DNA of 38,944 bases, taken from the NCBI GenBank assembly GCA_034430655.1, contig DAOUEC010000146.1, positions 1-38,944 of the forward strand, in the 5' to 3' direction. The translations under genes were made by a program, and so were the position numbers. Position 1 is the first letter of the stretch. Each line of letters opens with the position of its first letter. Of the stretch, positions 24,424 through 32,395 are shown piece by piece. The notes under the pieces are model-generated. The model ran no database searches, was not told the DNA's origin, and saw nothing but the letters and a program-made list of their open reading frames with translations. The stretch is from JAUWNP01 sp034430655 (lineage in GTDB: Bacteria; Chloroflexota; Anaerolineae; B4-G1).

Positions 24424-26349
24424 ATGAGTAAGATTATTGGAATTGACCTGGGTACAACCAATTCGGTGGTCTCTGTGATGGAGGGCGGCGAACCCATCGT
24501 GATCCCGACCGTCGAAGGTGGCCGGCTGTGCCCCTCGGTCGTCGCGTTCACCAAGAGCGGCGAGCGGCTGGTGGGGCAGGTCGCCAAGCGGCAGGCCGTC
24601 GTCAACCCGGAGAACACTATCTTCTCCGTCAAGCGGCTGATAGGCCGCCGGTACGACGACCCCGAGGTCGGGAAGGCGCGGCGGGTTCTGCCCTACGAGA
24701 TCGTGCGCGGGCCAGCGGGCGACGCGCAGGTTCACATCCCCCAAACCGGCAAAGAATATACACCGCAGGAAATCTCGGCCATGATCCTGCGCAAACTGAA
24801 GCAGGATGCTGAGGCCTATCTGGGCGAACCGGTCACACGGGCGGTTATCACCGTGCCAGCCTACTTCAACGACAGCCAACGCCAGGCGACGAAAGACGCC
24901 GGCCAGATCGCCGGCCTGGATGTTCTGCGCATCATCAACGAGCCGACCGCATCCAGCCTGGCCTACGGTATGGATAAGAAAAAGGACGAAACGATCCTGG
25001 TCTTCGACCTGGGGGGTGGCACCTTCGATGTCTCTATCCTGGACGTGGGCGAGGGCGTCGTTGAGGTGCAGTCCACCAGCGGCGACACATTCCTGGGCGG
25101 TGACGACTGGGATCAGCGCATCGTGGACTACATCGCCGATGAGTTCAAGAAGGACCAGGGTATTGACCTGTGCCAGGACCGTCAGGCATTGCAGAGGCTC
25201 AAGGAGGCGGCCGAGAAGGCCAAGGTCGAACTCTCAACCGTGCTGGAGACGGAGATCAACCTGCCCTTCATCACCGCGGACAGCACCGGCCCCAAGCACC
25301 TGCAGATGAAGTTGGCACGGGCCAAACTGGAGCAACTGACCGAGGACCTGGTGCAGCGATGCCGGGGACCCTTCGAGCAGGCGCTGGAGGACGCCAATCT
25401 GACCGCGAACGACCTGGACGAGGTGGTGCTGGTCGGTGGCGCGACGCGCATGCCGATGATCCAGGAACTGGTGCGCGAACTGACCGGCGGCAAGGAGCCC
25501 CACAAGGGGGTTAACCCCGACGAGGTCGTCGCCGTCGGCGCGGCTATCCAGGCGGGTGTCCTGGCCGGTGAGGTGAAGGATGTACTGCTGCTCGACGTGA
25601 CGCCGCTGACGTTGGGCGTGGAGACGCTGGGTGGGGTGATGACGCCGCTCATCGAGCGCAACACCACCATCCCTGTGCGCAAGAGCGAGATTTTTTCCAC
25701 CGCCGAGGACGGCCAGACCGCTGTGACGATCCACGTCCTGCAGGGGGAGCGGCCCGTGGCAGCCGATAACAACAGCCTGGGTATGTTCAACCTGGATGGC
25801 ATCCCACCCGCGCCGCGCGGCATCCCGCAGGTCGAGGTGACGTTCGACATTGACGCCAACGGTATCCTGAACGTCTCGGCCCAGGACAAGGCCACCGGCA
25901 AGGAGCAGCAGATCACCATCACCGCCACCACGAACCTGAGCAAGGAAGAGGTGGAGCGGCTGGTTCAGGATGCGAAGCGGCACGAGGCGGAGGATCGGCG
26001 GCGCAAGGAACTGATAGAGGCACGCAACACTGCCGATGCGTTAATCTACCAGATGGAGAAGACACTGCGCGACCTGGGCGACAAGGTGTCCGCGTCTGAC
26101 CGTGGGCGCATCGAACAGATCAGCGAGAATCTGAAGCAGGCGAAAGAAGGAGATGACGCAGCCCGCATCCGGCAACTGATCGAGCAGTTGCAACAGGCCA
26201 GTTACGCCATCGGGCAGCAGGTGTACGCGCAGCAGCAGGCGGCTGGTGGGCCGCAAGCAGGGCCTGCCGGACCACCGCCCGGGTACAGCGCCGGGCCACC
26301 ACCGGGAGGCGACGAGGAAGTAGTAGAGGGCGAGTTCCACGAAGTATAG
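24424..26349 (+). CDS. dnaK: Chaperone DnaK (Hsp70)
   Basis: The major ATP-dependent foldase. The nucleotide-binding domain shows GIDLGTTNSVV, VPAYFNDSQRQATKDAG, VFDLGGGTFDVSI and VLVGGATRMP. The linker DVLLLDVTPLTLG leads into the substrate-binding domain and an alpha-helical lid, ending in a Gly/Pro-rich tail and an acidic EEVVEGEFHEV-like terminus. The 641-residue length is normal. GGGAGGAAACAG precedes the ATG. It is the first gene of a five-gene chaperone/protease operon. No CIRCE or HAIR operator was recognised upstream. Confidence 0.99.
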   Translation: MSKIIGIDLGTTNSVVSVMEGGEPIVIPTVEGGRLCPSVVAFTKSGERLVGQVAKRQAVVNPENTIFSVKRLIGRRYDDPEVGKARRVLPYEIVRGPAGDAQVHIPQTGKEYTPQEISAMILRKLKQDAEAYLGEPVTRAVITVPAYFNDSQRQATKDAGQIAGLDVLRIINEPTASSLAYGMDKKKDETILVFDLGGGTFDVSILDVGEGVVEVQSTSGDTFLGGDDWDQRIVDYIADEFKKDQGIDLCQDRQALQRLKEAAEKAKVELSTVLETEINLPFITADSTGPKHLQMKLARAKLEQLTEDLVQRCRGPFEQALEDANLTANDLDEVVLVGGATRMPMIQELVRELTGGKEPHKGVNPDEVVAVGAAIQAGVLAGEVKDVLLLDVTPLTLGVETLGGVMTPLIERNTTIPVRKSEIFSTAEDGQTAVTIHVLQGERPVAADNNSLGMFNLDGIPPAPRGIPQVEVTFDIDANGILNVSAQDKATGKEQQITITATTNLSKEEVERLVQDAKRHEAEDRRRKELIEARNTADALIYQMEKTLRDLGDKVSASDRGRIEQISENLKQAKEGDDAARIRQLIEQLQQASYAIGQQVYAQQQAAGGPQAGPAGPPPGYSAGPPPGGDEEVVEGEFHEV

Positions 26350-26376
26350 CAGATTGTGGGGGAGCAGGGCAGCAAG

Positions 26377-26411
26377 GGAGACGTAATATGCAACATGCAA
26401 TACGCATCACG
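26377..26411. repeat. Heptameric tandem array (CAAYACG), array E
   Basis: Five units run ggagacg, taatatg, caacatg, caatacg, catcacg, between dnaK and grpE. They share the consensus of arrays at 5077, 26606 and 27099. Confidence 0.75.
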
Positions 26412-26447
26412 TCTCCCATATCCCCAATCATGCCGAGAGGATAGAGT

Positions 26448-27098
26448 ATGCAGACGAGAGTAAGAGTGCCCATCCGCATTAACCCCTCGTTCGTTTCGGA
26501 GCGGGCGTTGTCTGCTGGTGCACCACCGGTTGCCGACGCCGTTCCACCTGTGATGGATCGGGAAAATGTGACGTTGACAGGGTCACCGGTGGTCCCTGCA
26601 CGGCCAGAGACGCAAGACGCAAAACGGAACACGCAGGGCGTGATACGCGACACGCGGGAGGCAGAGGGAGAGGAAACCTTAGAGATGTGGCGCGATCGGG
26701 CGCTGCGCCTCCAGGCCGAGATCGAGAACTTCCGCAAGCGGCAGCAGCGGCTGGCCGAGGAGCGCATCATCGCTGACCGCGAGCGGCTGCTGCGGGCCTT
26801 CTTGCACGTAACCGACGACCTGGAGCGGGCGCTGGATGCAGATGGGGCGGATGCCGAGAGCCTCCAGCAGGGGGTGGGCCTGACGTATCAGACTATGGTG
26901 CGACTCCTGGATCGGGAGGGCGTGGAATCTATCCAGGCGCAAGGACAGCCTTTCGATCCTGCGTGGCACGAAGCGGTAGGCACCGTACCTCATCAGAGTG
27001 CTGGGGCCGAGCCGGACGCGGTGGTCGAGGTAGTGCAGCCAGGCTACCGCCTGGGAGACCGTCTCCTGCGCCCCGCCCGCGTCATCGTCGCTACCTGA
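26448..27098 (+). CDS. grpE: GrpE nucleotide exchange factor
   Basis: The ADP-release factor for DnaK. The long helix ALRLQAEIENFRKRQQRLAEE and the head domain (VGLTYQTMVRLLDREGVESIQ, FDPAWHEAVGTVPH, VVQPGYRLGDRLLRPARVIVA) are typical. The N-terminal 80 residues are disordered and unlike other GrpE. Residues about 54-69 are encoded by seven consecutive heptameric units (26606-26654), so the leader has been expanded by repeat DNA. The ATG at 26448 has GAGAGGATAGAG upstream. It sits between dnaK and dnaJ. Confidence 0.96.
   Translation: MQTRVRVPIRINPSFVSERALSAGAPPVADAVPPVMDRENVTLTGSPVVPARPETQDAKRNTQGVIRDTREAEGEETLEMWRDRALRLQAEIENFRKRQQRLAEERIIADRERLLRAFLHVTDDLERALDADGADAESLQQGVGLTYQTMVRLLDREGVESIQAQGQPFDPAWHEAVGTVPHQSAGAEPDAVVEVVQPGYRLGDRLLRPARVIVAT
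26606..26654 (+). repeat. Heptameric tandem array (CAAYACG), array F, inside grpE
   Basis: Seven exact-length units (agagacg, caagacg, caaaacg, gaacacg, cagggcg, tgatacg, cgacacg) all end in CG. The translation keeps the frame because no unit combination creates a stop in it. Confidence 0.85.
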
Positions 27099-27126
27099 CC
27101 TCACGTAACACGCAACACGTAATACG
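27099..27126. repeat. Heptameric tandem array (CAAYACG), array G
   Basis: Four units (cctcacg, taacacg, caacacg, taatacg) fill the 34-bp gap between grpE and dnaJ and end 6 nt before the dnaJ ATG, which has no SD. Confidence 0.8.
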
Positions 27127-27132
27127 ATCCCG

Positions 27133-28110
27133 ATGGAATACAGAGACTATTACCAAATTCTCGGTGTCAGCAAAGATGCCGACGAAAAGGAGATCAAGCA
27201 CGCCTTTCGCCGGCTTGCTCGCCAGCACCACCCAGACGTAAACCCGGGCGACGCAAGAGCCGAAGAGCGCTTCAAGGAGATCAACGAGGCCTACGAGGCG
27301 CTCTCTGACCCGGAGAAGCGTCGCAAGTACGACCAACTGGGGACCGAGTGGCATCGCTGGCAGCAGGCCGGTGGCCGTCCCGAAGGCTTCGATTGGAGCC
27401 GTTGGGCCGCGGGTTCTCCCGGAGGACCAGGGCAGCGGGTCCACGTCCGCTACGGCACGCCGGAGGACATAGAGGACCTATTCGGCGGGGCCAGCCCGTT
27501 TTCCGATTTCTTCAGCCGGATCTTCGGCGGGATGGGGGCTGGGGCCGTGCAGGGTGGCTTCGAGTACCGCGTCCGTCTTCAGCGCGGGCAGGACTATGAA
27601 CAGGAGGTCGAGATCAGCCTGCGGGAAGCCTACCAGGGCACCCAGCGTGTCCTTCAGAAAGATGGACGCCGGCTAGAGGTGAAGATCCCACCCGGAGCCC
27701 GCACGGGCACTCGTATCCGCATGTCCGGCGAGGGCGGGCCGGGGGTGGCCGGCGGAGAAGCGGGCGATCTGTACCTGCGCGTCAAGGTGCTGCCCGACCC
27801 TCAATTTGAATGCCGGGACGACGATCTGCACATCGTGGTAGTGGTGGATCTCTACACGGCCATCCTCGGCGGCCAGGCTCGGGTGCCGACGCTGAGCGGC
27901 CCCGTGATGCTCACCATACCAGCCGGTACGCAGAACGGGCGCGTCTTCTGCCTGCGGGGCAAGGGGTTGCCCCGCCTACGGCAGCCCGAGCAGTACGGCG
28001 ATTTGTACGCCAAGGTGGACGTGCGGCTGCCGACGGCCCTCACCTCGCGCCAGCGGGAACTGTTTGAGGAACTGCGGTGTGTCTTGCAGGAGGAGGCTGA
28101 CGGACGATGA
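27133..28110 (+). CDS. cbpA: DnaJ-type co-chaperone without zinc finger (CbpA-like)
   Basis: It stimulates the DnaK ATPase and delivers substrates. The J domain (residues 1-70) has the HPD motif in RQHHPDVNPG. A Gly-rich segment (about 85-130) follows, then two C-terminal beta domains (LREAYQGTQRVLQ, VKIPPGARTGTRIRM, LHIVVVVDLYTAILGG). The four CxxCxGxG zinc-binding repeats of true DnaJ are absent, so it is a CbpA-type protein. No SD is seen; it may be coupled to grpE. Its last 4 bases overlap the next gene (ATGA). Confidence 0.95.
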   Translation: MEYRDYYQILGVSKDADEKEIKHAFRRLARQHHPDVNPGDARAEERFKEINEAYEALSDPEKRRKYDQLGTEWHRWQQAGGRPEGFDWSRWAAGSPGGPGQRVHVRYGTPEDIEDLFGGASPFSDFFSRIFGGMGAGAVQGGFEYRVRLQRGQDYEQEVEISLREAYQGTQRVLQKDGRRLEVKIPPGARTGTRIRMSGEGGPGVAGGEAGDLYLRVKVLPDPQFECRDDDLHIVVVVDLYTAILGGQARVPTLSGPVMLTIPAGTQNGRVFCLRGKGLPRLRQPEQYGDLYAKVDVRLPTALTSRQRELFEELRCVLQEEADGR

Positions 28111-28394
28111 CCGAGCGAGAGCAGACCACCTGCATCACGATCACCATCGCTGCCCACGGGGCATGCCTATCTCCCCGCACCGTCCGTCGCTACATCCAGC
28201 GGGGGCTGGTAAGCGAGACGCTGACCGAGGCCGACCTGGCCGAACTGCGCCGCATCCGTCGTCTCACCGGCCTGGGGGTCAACCTGGCTGGAGTGGAGAT
28301 CATCCTGCACATGCGCTGCCAGATCGAGGAACTGCGAGCGGAGATGACACGATTGGAGGCGCTCCTGACATCCTTTGGAGGTGTAGAGCAATGA
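28107..28394 (+). CDS. HspR/CbpM-like MerR-family chaperone regulator
   Basis: A 95-residue protein starting at an ATGA overlap with the dnaJ-like gene. The segment CLSPRTVRRYIQRGLV looks like a MerR-type helix-turn-helix, and LRRIRRLTGLGVNLAGVEIIL is the hallmark linker of HspR. The C-terminus (EELRAEMTRLEALL) is a short coiled coil. HspR represses dnaK operons, whereas CbpM is a protein partner of CbpA. The wing part of the DNA-binding domain is short here, so either role is possible. It overlaps the htrA start by 4 nt. Confidence 0.85.
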   Translation: MTEREQTTCITITIAAHGACLSPRTVRRYIQRGLVSETLTEADLAELRRIRRLTGLGVNLAGVEIILHMRCQIEELRAEMTRLEALLTSFGGVEQ

Positions 28395-29578
28395 ACAAAT
28401 CCCGGATTACTATTCTGGTAGCAGTTGTGGTACTGGTAAGCACGATGCTGGGATGCGGCCTGCCCACCGAGTTGTTGCTTTCCCCTGCCACCCCGACGCC
28501 GGCAGTGCTTCCAACTCCCACGTCGGCCCCGCCGCAGGTGCCCTCGCTGCCCCCTACAATTTCTGAGGAGCCTGCCAATGCACTGGAAGCCCAGGTGGAG
28601 GCGGTCTATGACCTGGCCGGGCTGGCTGTGGTCAACATCACCAGTGTTGTTTACACCTACGATTTCTTCCTCAACCCGGTCCCCCAGGAAGGTACTGGCT
28701 CTGGCTTCGCCTACGATACGGAGGGGCACATCGTCACCAACTACCACGTGGTCGAAAACGCAGAGGAGTTATCGGTGACGCTGGCCGATGGAGAGGTCTA
28801 TCCGGCCGAGGTCGTCGGCGTGGACCCCTCTAACGACCTGGCGGTGGTCCACATTGAGGCCGACGACTTGCCCCAGCCAGTCGCATTGGGCGATTCGGCC
28901 AGTCTGCGCGTGGGTCAGTTCGTCGTCGCCATCGGCAACCCCTTCGGGCTGGAGCGCACCCTGACGGTGGGGGTCATCAGTTCGCTGGGGCGGGTCATCC
29001 AGAGCCCCGACGGCCGCTTCATCGGCGAGGCCATCCAGACAGATGCGGCCATCAACTCGGGTAACTCCGGTGGCCCGCTGCTGGACCTGGAGGGGCGCGT
29101 CATTGGGGTGAACTCCCAGATCGTCAGCCCCAGCCGCGCCAACGCAGGCATCGGTTTCGCCGTGCCGGTCAACACGGTGCGGCGGGTGGTGCCCCAGTTA
29201 ATCGCCCACGGACACTATCCGCACCCCTGGCTGGGTGTGCAGTTGCTCGGCCTGACACCTGAGCGAGTGCAGGCCTTCCGCCAGGCCGGGATGGAGATAC
29301 CGGTCGAAGAAGGGTTGCTGGTGATCGAGGTAGTACCCCGCGGCGGCGCCGATCGTGCTGGTATCCGGGGCGGCGACCATATCGTGCGGCTGGGCAATGT
29401 CCGCATTCCACTGGGTGGCGACATCATCACGGCCATCAATGGTGAGCCGGTGACCGATTTCCAGGAACTCACCATCTACCTGGAGACCAAGACGCAGGTG
29501 GGCGATACCATCGAGGTGACCATCATCCGTGATGAGGAGGAACAAAACGTCCTGGTGACACTGGCCGAGCGGCCATAG
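28391..29578 (+). CDS. htrA: HtrA/DegP-like serine protease, lipoprotein
   Basis: An extracytoplasmic quality-control protease. ATG at 28391 is preceded by GGAGGTG and overlaps the upstream stop. The lipobox VSTMLGC (Cys 20) and a Thr/Pro linker anchor it outside. The trypsin-like domain has the triad His in TNYHVV, Asp in SNDLAVV and Ser in GNSGGPLL. One PDZ domain follows (about 275-395; WLGVQLLGL, GGADRAGIRGGDHIV, GEPVTDFQEL). A single PDZ and lipid anchoring resemble HtrA-type proteases of Gram-positive-like bacteria. A longer in-frame start at 28064 is rejected. It closes the chaperone operon, linking cytoplasmic and surface proteostasis. Confidence 0.94.
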   Translation: MNKSRITILVAVVVLVSTMLGCGLPTELLLSPATPTPAVLPTPTSAPPQVPSLPPTISEEPANALEAQVEAVYDLAGLAVVNITSVVYTYDFFLNPVPQEGTGSGFAYDTEGHIVTNYHVVENAEELSVTLADGEVYPAEVVGVDPSNDLAVVHIEADDLPQPVALGDSASLRVGQFVVAIGNPFGLERTLTVGVISSLGRVIQSPDGRFIGEAIQTDAAINSGNSGGPLLDLEGRVIGVNSQIVSPSRANAGIGFAVPVNTVRRVVPQLIAHGHYPHPWLGVQLLGLTPERVQAFRQAGMEIPVEEGLLVIEVVPRGGADRAGIRGGDHIVRLGNVRIPLGGDIITAINGEPVTDFQELTIYLETKTQVGDTIEVTIIRDEEEQNVLVTLAERP

Positions 29579-29584
29579 TAGTTC

Positions 29585-29612
29585 TTGACGTGCCACTCCC
29601 ATCTGCTATAAT
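29585..29612 (+). promoter_or_regulatory. Promoter of prfA-prmC operon
   Basis: TTGACG (29585-29590), a 16-nt spacer and TATAAT (29607-29612) with a TG extension. It begins 7 nt after the htrA stop and would give a leader of about 52 nt. Confidence 0.8.
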
Positions 29613-29670
29613 ACCTTCAGCGCGTGAGGCGGCCTGCCCAGGCCGCCCCACTGTGTGAGTTAAGGGAACT

Positions 29671-30747
29671 ATGTTAGAGAGACTGAACAAAATTGAGGAG
29701 CGATACGAGGAACTGACGCGCTTGATGGCCGACCCCGCCATCGCGCAGGACTACGAGCGCGTGGCCCAATACGCCAAAGAGCGAGCCGACCTCGAGGACA
29801 TCGTCGCCGCTTATCGGGCCTACAAGGAGACGACCAAGGAACTGGGAGAGACGAAGACGCTGCTGACCGATGATGTTGACCCCGAACTGCGAGAACTGGC
29901 CGAGGCGGAGGTCACCCGCCTGCAGGCCCGGCTGGCCGATCTGAAGGCCCATCTTCAGCAGTTGCTGCTCCCCCAGGACCCGCGCGACACCAGGGATGTG
30001 ATCGTCGAGATTCGCGCCGGGGCCGGTGGCGACGAGGCTGGCCTTTTCGCCGCTGACCTTTATCGCATGTACACCCGCTACGCCGAGCGGCAGGGCTGGA
30101 AGACGGAGTTGTTGAGTGCCCATTCTACCGGCATCGGCGGCTTCAAAGAGGTGATCTTTGGAGTGAAGGGACGGGGGGCTTTCTCCCGCTTCAAGTTCGA
30201 AAGCGGCGTCCATCGCGTCCAGCGGGTGCCTGTAACCGAGTCCTCCGGGCGCATCCATACCTCCACCGCCACCGTGGCCGTCCTGCCCGAAGTGGACGAG
30301 GTGGAGGTTCACGTTGACCCCAAGGATCTGGAGATCGAAGCCTACGGCTCCTCTGGCCCCGGCGGGCAGCACATGCAGAAAAACGCCACCGCCGTCCGCA
30401 TCACCTACAAACCGACGGGGATGGTCGTCGCCTGCGAAAACGAGCGCTCACAGACGCAGAACAAACTGCGGGCGTTGGCTGTCCTGCGGGCGCGTCTCTA
30501 CGAGCAGGAGCGCCAGAAGCAGGAGGCGGAGGTGGCCGAGGCCCGGCGGGCCCAGGTGGGCACCGGCGAGCGCAGCGAGAAGATCCGCACCTACAACTTC
30601 CCTCAGAACCGCGTCACCGACCATCGCATCGGTCTGACACTCTACCGGCTGCTGGATATACTGGATGGTGATCTCGACCCCTTCATTGGCGGACTGGCCG
30701 CGCGGGAACAGGCAGAGCGATTGCAGGCCATGGGAGAGGCCGGGTGA
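29671..30747 (+). CDS. prfA: Peptide chain release factor 1
   Basis: It recognises UAA and UAG and triggers peptide release. The codon-recognition tripeptide is PVT in VQRVPVTESSGR, an accepted form of the RF1 PxT motif (RF2 has SPF). The GGQ motif is SSGPGGQHMQKNATAVRITY near residue 232. The length, 358, is normal for RF1. AAGGGA precedes the ATG. It overlaps prmC, whose product methylates the Gln of GGQ. Confidence 0.97.
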   Translation: MLERLNKIEERYEELTRLMADPAIAQDYERVAQYAKERADLEDIVAAYRAYKETTKELGETKTLLTDDVDPELRELAEAEVTRLQARLADLKAHLQQLLLPQDPRDTRDVIVEIRAGAGGDEAGLFAADLYRMYTRYAERQGWKTELLSAHSTGIGGFKEVIFGVKGRGAFSRFKFESGVHRVQRVPVTESSGRIHTSTATVAVLPEVDEVEVHVDPKDLEIEAYGSSGPGGQHMQKNATAVRITYKPTGMVVACENERSQTQNKLRALAVLRARLYEQERQKQEAEVAEARRAQVGTGERSEKIRTYNFPQNRVTDHRIGLTLYRLLDILDGDLDPFIGGLAAREQAERLQAMGEAG

Positions 30748-31571
30748 TGGTTGGGCAGTGGCTAGGGCAGGCATCCGCCCGCCTACGCGCCGCCACCGAC
30801 GCGCCTCGCCTCGAAGCCGAGGTACTGCTGAGCCATGTGCTGGACGTTTCCCGCACTGTGGTACTGACCCACCCGGAACGTACCATCTCTCCTGACCAAC
30901 TGTCCAACTATCAAACCCTTATCCGTCGCCGCGCTTCCGGCTATCCCCTTCCCTACCTCACTGGCCGCGTCGAGTTCTACAGCCTGGAGTTTGAGATCAC
31001 ACCGGAGGTGCTGATCCCCCGCCCGGAGACGGAGACGCTGGTGGACCTGGCGCTGGCGCGCCGTCCGGCGACCGTCGTGGACGTCGGCACCGGCTCCGGC
31101 TGCATCGCCGTCTCCCTGGCGGTTCATCTACCTGAGGCCGTTATCTATGCCATCGAAATCTCACCGGCGGCGCTGGCCGTGGCCCGGCGGAACGTGGAGC
31201 GACACGGGGTCGCTGCGCGAGTGCGGCTGGTGGTCGGCGATGTGCTCGCCCCGCGCCCTGGCCCGGTGGACCTGATCGTCTCCAATCCGCCCTATATTCC
31301 CACGGGCGACTGTGCCTCGCTGCCGGCGTCGGTGCGCGATCACGAGCCCCGGCTGGCGCTCGACGGTGGTCCAGATGGGCTGAACGTCATCCGGCTGCTG
31401 CTGGTCCAGGCCTCGGCGGTGCTGCGCCCCGGCGGGGGGCTTCTAATCGAGATCGGCGCCGACCAGGGAGAGGCAGCCAGATACCTGGCCCGCATCTTCT
31501 TCCCTCAGGCCACAGTTTGCGTGCACCCCGACCTGGCCGGGCGCGACCGGGTACTGGAAGTGCAGACGTGA
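30747..31571 (+). CDS. prmC: Release-factor glutamine N5-methyltransferase PrmC
   Basis: An AdoMet-dependent enzyme that methylates the GGQ glutamine of release factors. The N-terminal helical domain (ARLRAATDAPRLEAEVLLSHVL) is followed by the methyltransferase core: VVDVGTGSGCIAVSLA and the catalytic SNPPYIP near residue 184. The ATG overlaps the prfA stop by one base (TGATG); a GTG 3 nt earlier is possible. Its stop overlaps the next gene (GTGA). Confidence 0.97.
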   Translation: MVGQWLGQASARLRAATDAPRLEAEVLLSHVLDVSRTVVLTHPERTISPDQLSNYQTLIRRRASGYPLPYLTGRVEFYSLEFEITPEVLIPRPETETLVDLALARRPATVVDVGTGSGCIAVSLAVHLPEAVIYAIEISPAALAVARRNVERHGVAARVRLVVGDVLAPRPGPVDLIVSNPPYIPTGDCASLPASVRDHEPRLALDGGPDGLNVIRLLLVQASAVLRPGGGLLIEIGADQGEAARYLARIFFPQATVCVHPDLAGRDRVLEVQT

Positions 31572-32395
31572 TCCGGCTCCTGGCGCTTGACCTGGATGGC
31601 ACGCTGATGGGCGACGACCTGGTCATCTCCTCCAGGGTGCGGCACGCCATCGCCGCTGCTCAGGAGTGTGGAGGGGTCGTCACCCTGGCTACGGGCCGTA
31701 TGTTTGACGCAACGCTCACTTTTGCGCGGGACCTGGGCATAACTGCGCCGCTCATCTGCTATCAAGGGGCGCTTATCCAGGCACCGGACTCCGACGTCCC
31801 GCTCTACCGTGCGACGATGGAGCCGGCGCTGGTGCGCGAGGTGCTGGAATGGCAGGCCCGGCGCGGGTGGCACGTTGTCCTCTACGCCGGTGATGACGTC
31901 TTCATCGCCGGACAGCAGTATCCCGAGACCTTCTACCGCACCCTGTTGGGCGAGCGATTGATCTGGGTGGATGACCTGTTCCCTGTGCTTGAGCAGCACG
32001 AGCCGGTCAAGTTCCTCGTCGTCGCCGAGCCGCCCGAGGCTGACCGCATTGAAATGGGGTTGCGGCAGAGATTCGAGGGGCGGATGGAGGTGGTGCGCTC
32101 CCACGCGATATTTGTCGAAGGTAACCCGCTGGGGGTGTCGAAGGGAGATGCGCTGCGACGGCTATCCGCTCACCTGGACGTTCCCCAGGCACAGGTGATG
32201 GCGGTCGGCGATCAGGGCAACGATGCCGATATGATCGCCTGGGCCGGGGTGGGCGTGGCGATGGGCAACGGCAGCCCGGCGGCCAAAGCCGTCGCCGATT
32301 GGATCACGCCGCCGCTGGCGGAGGATGGCGTGGCGGTGGCTATTGAGCGCTTCGTGCTGAATGTTTCATGCCTTCTTCACGACCAACAGGTGTGA
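31568..32395 (+). CDS. HAD-superfamily phosphatase, Cof type
   Basis: A predicted sugar- or nucleotide-phosphate phosphatase. Motif I is LALDLDGTLMGDD (nucleophile Asp near residue 8), motif II LATGRM, motif III the Lys in GVSKGDAL, and motif IV VMAVGDQGNDADMI, as in HAD-IIB (Cof) proteins. The GTG start at 31568 overlaps the prmC stop by 4 nt with GGAAG upstream. A longer frame from 31517 would only re-read prmC. Its 3' end overlaps the convergent methyltransferase gene by 30 bp. The substrate is unknown. Confidence 0.93.
   Translation: MIRLLALDLDGTLMGDDLVISSRVRHAIAAAQECGGVVTLATGRMFDATLTFARDLGITAPLICYQGALIQAPDSDVPLYRATMEPALVREVLEWQARRGWHVVLYAGDDVFIAGQQYPETFYRTLLGERLIWVDDLFPVLEQHEPVKFLVVAEPPEADRIEMGLRQRFEGRMEVVRSHAIFVEGNPLGVSKGDALRRLSAHLDVPQAQVMAVGDQGNDADMIAWAGVGVAMGNGSPAAKAVADWITPPLAEDGVAVAIERFVLNVSCLLHDQQV

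Noticed and set aside
28064..28390. Longer N-terminus of HtrA
   Set aside because: It would re-read the dnaJ end and the HspR-like gene in another frame; the lipoprotein signal and SD place the start at 28391.
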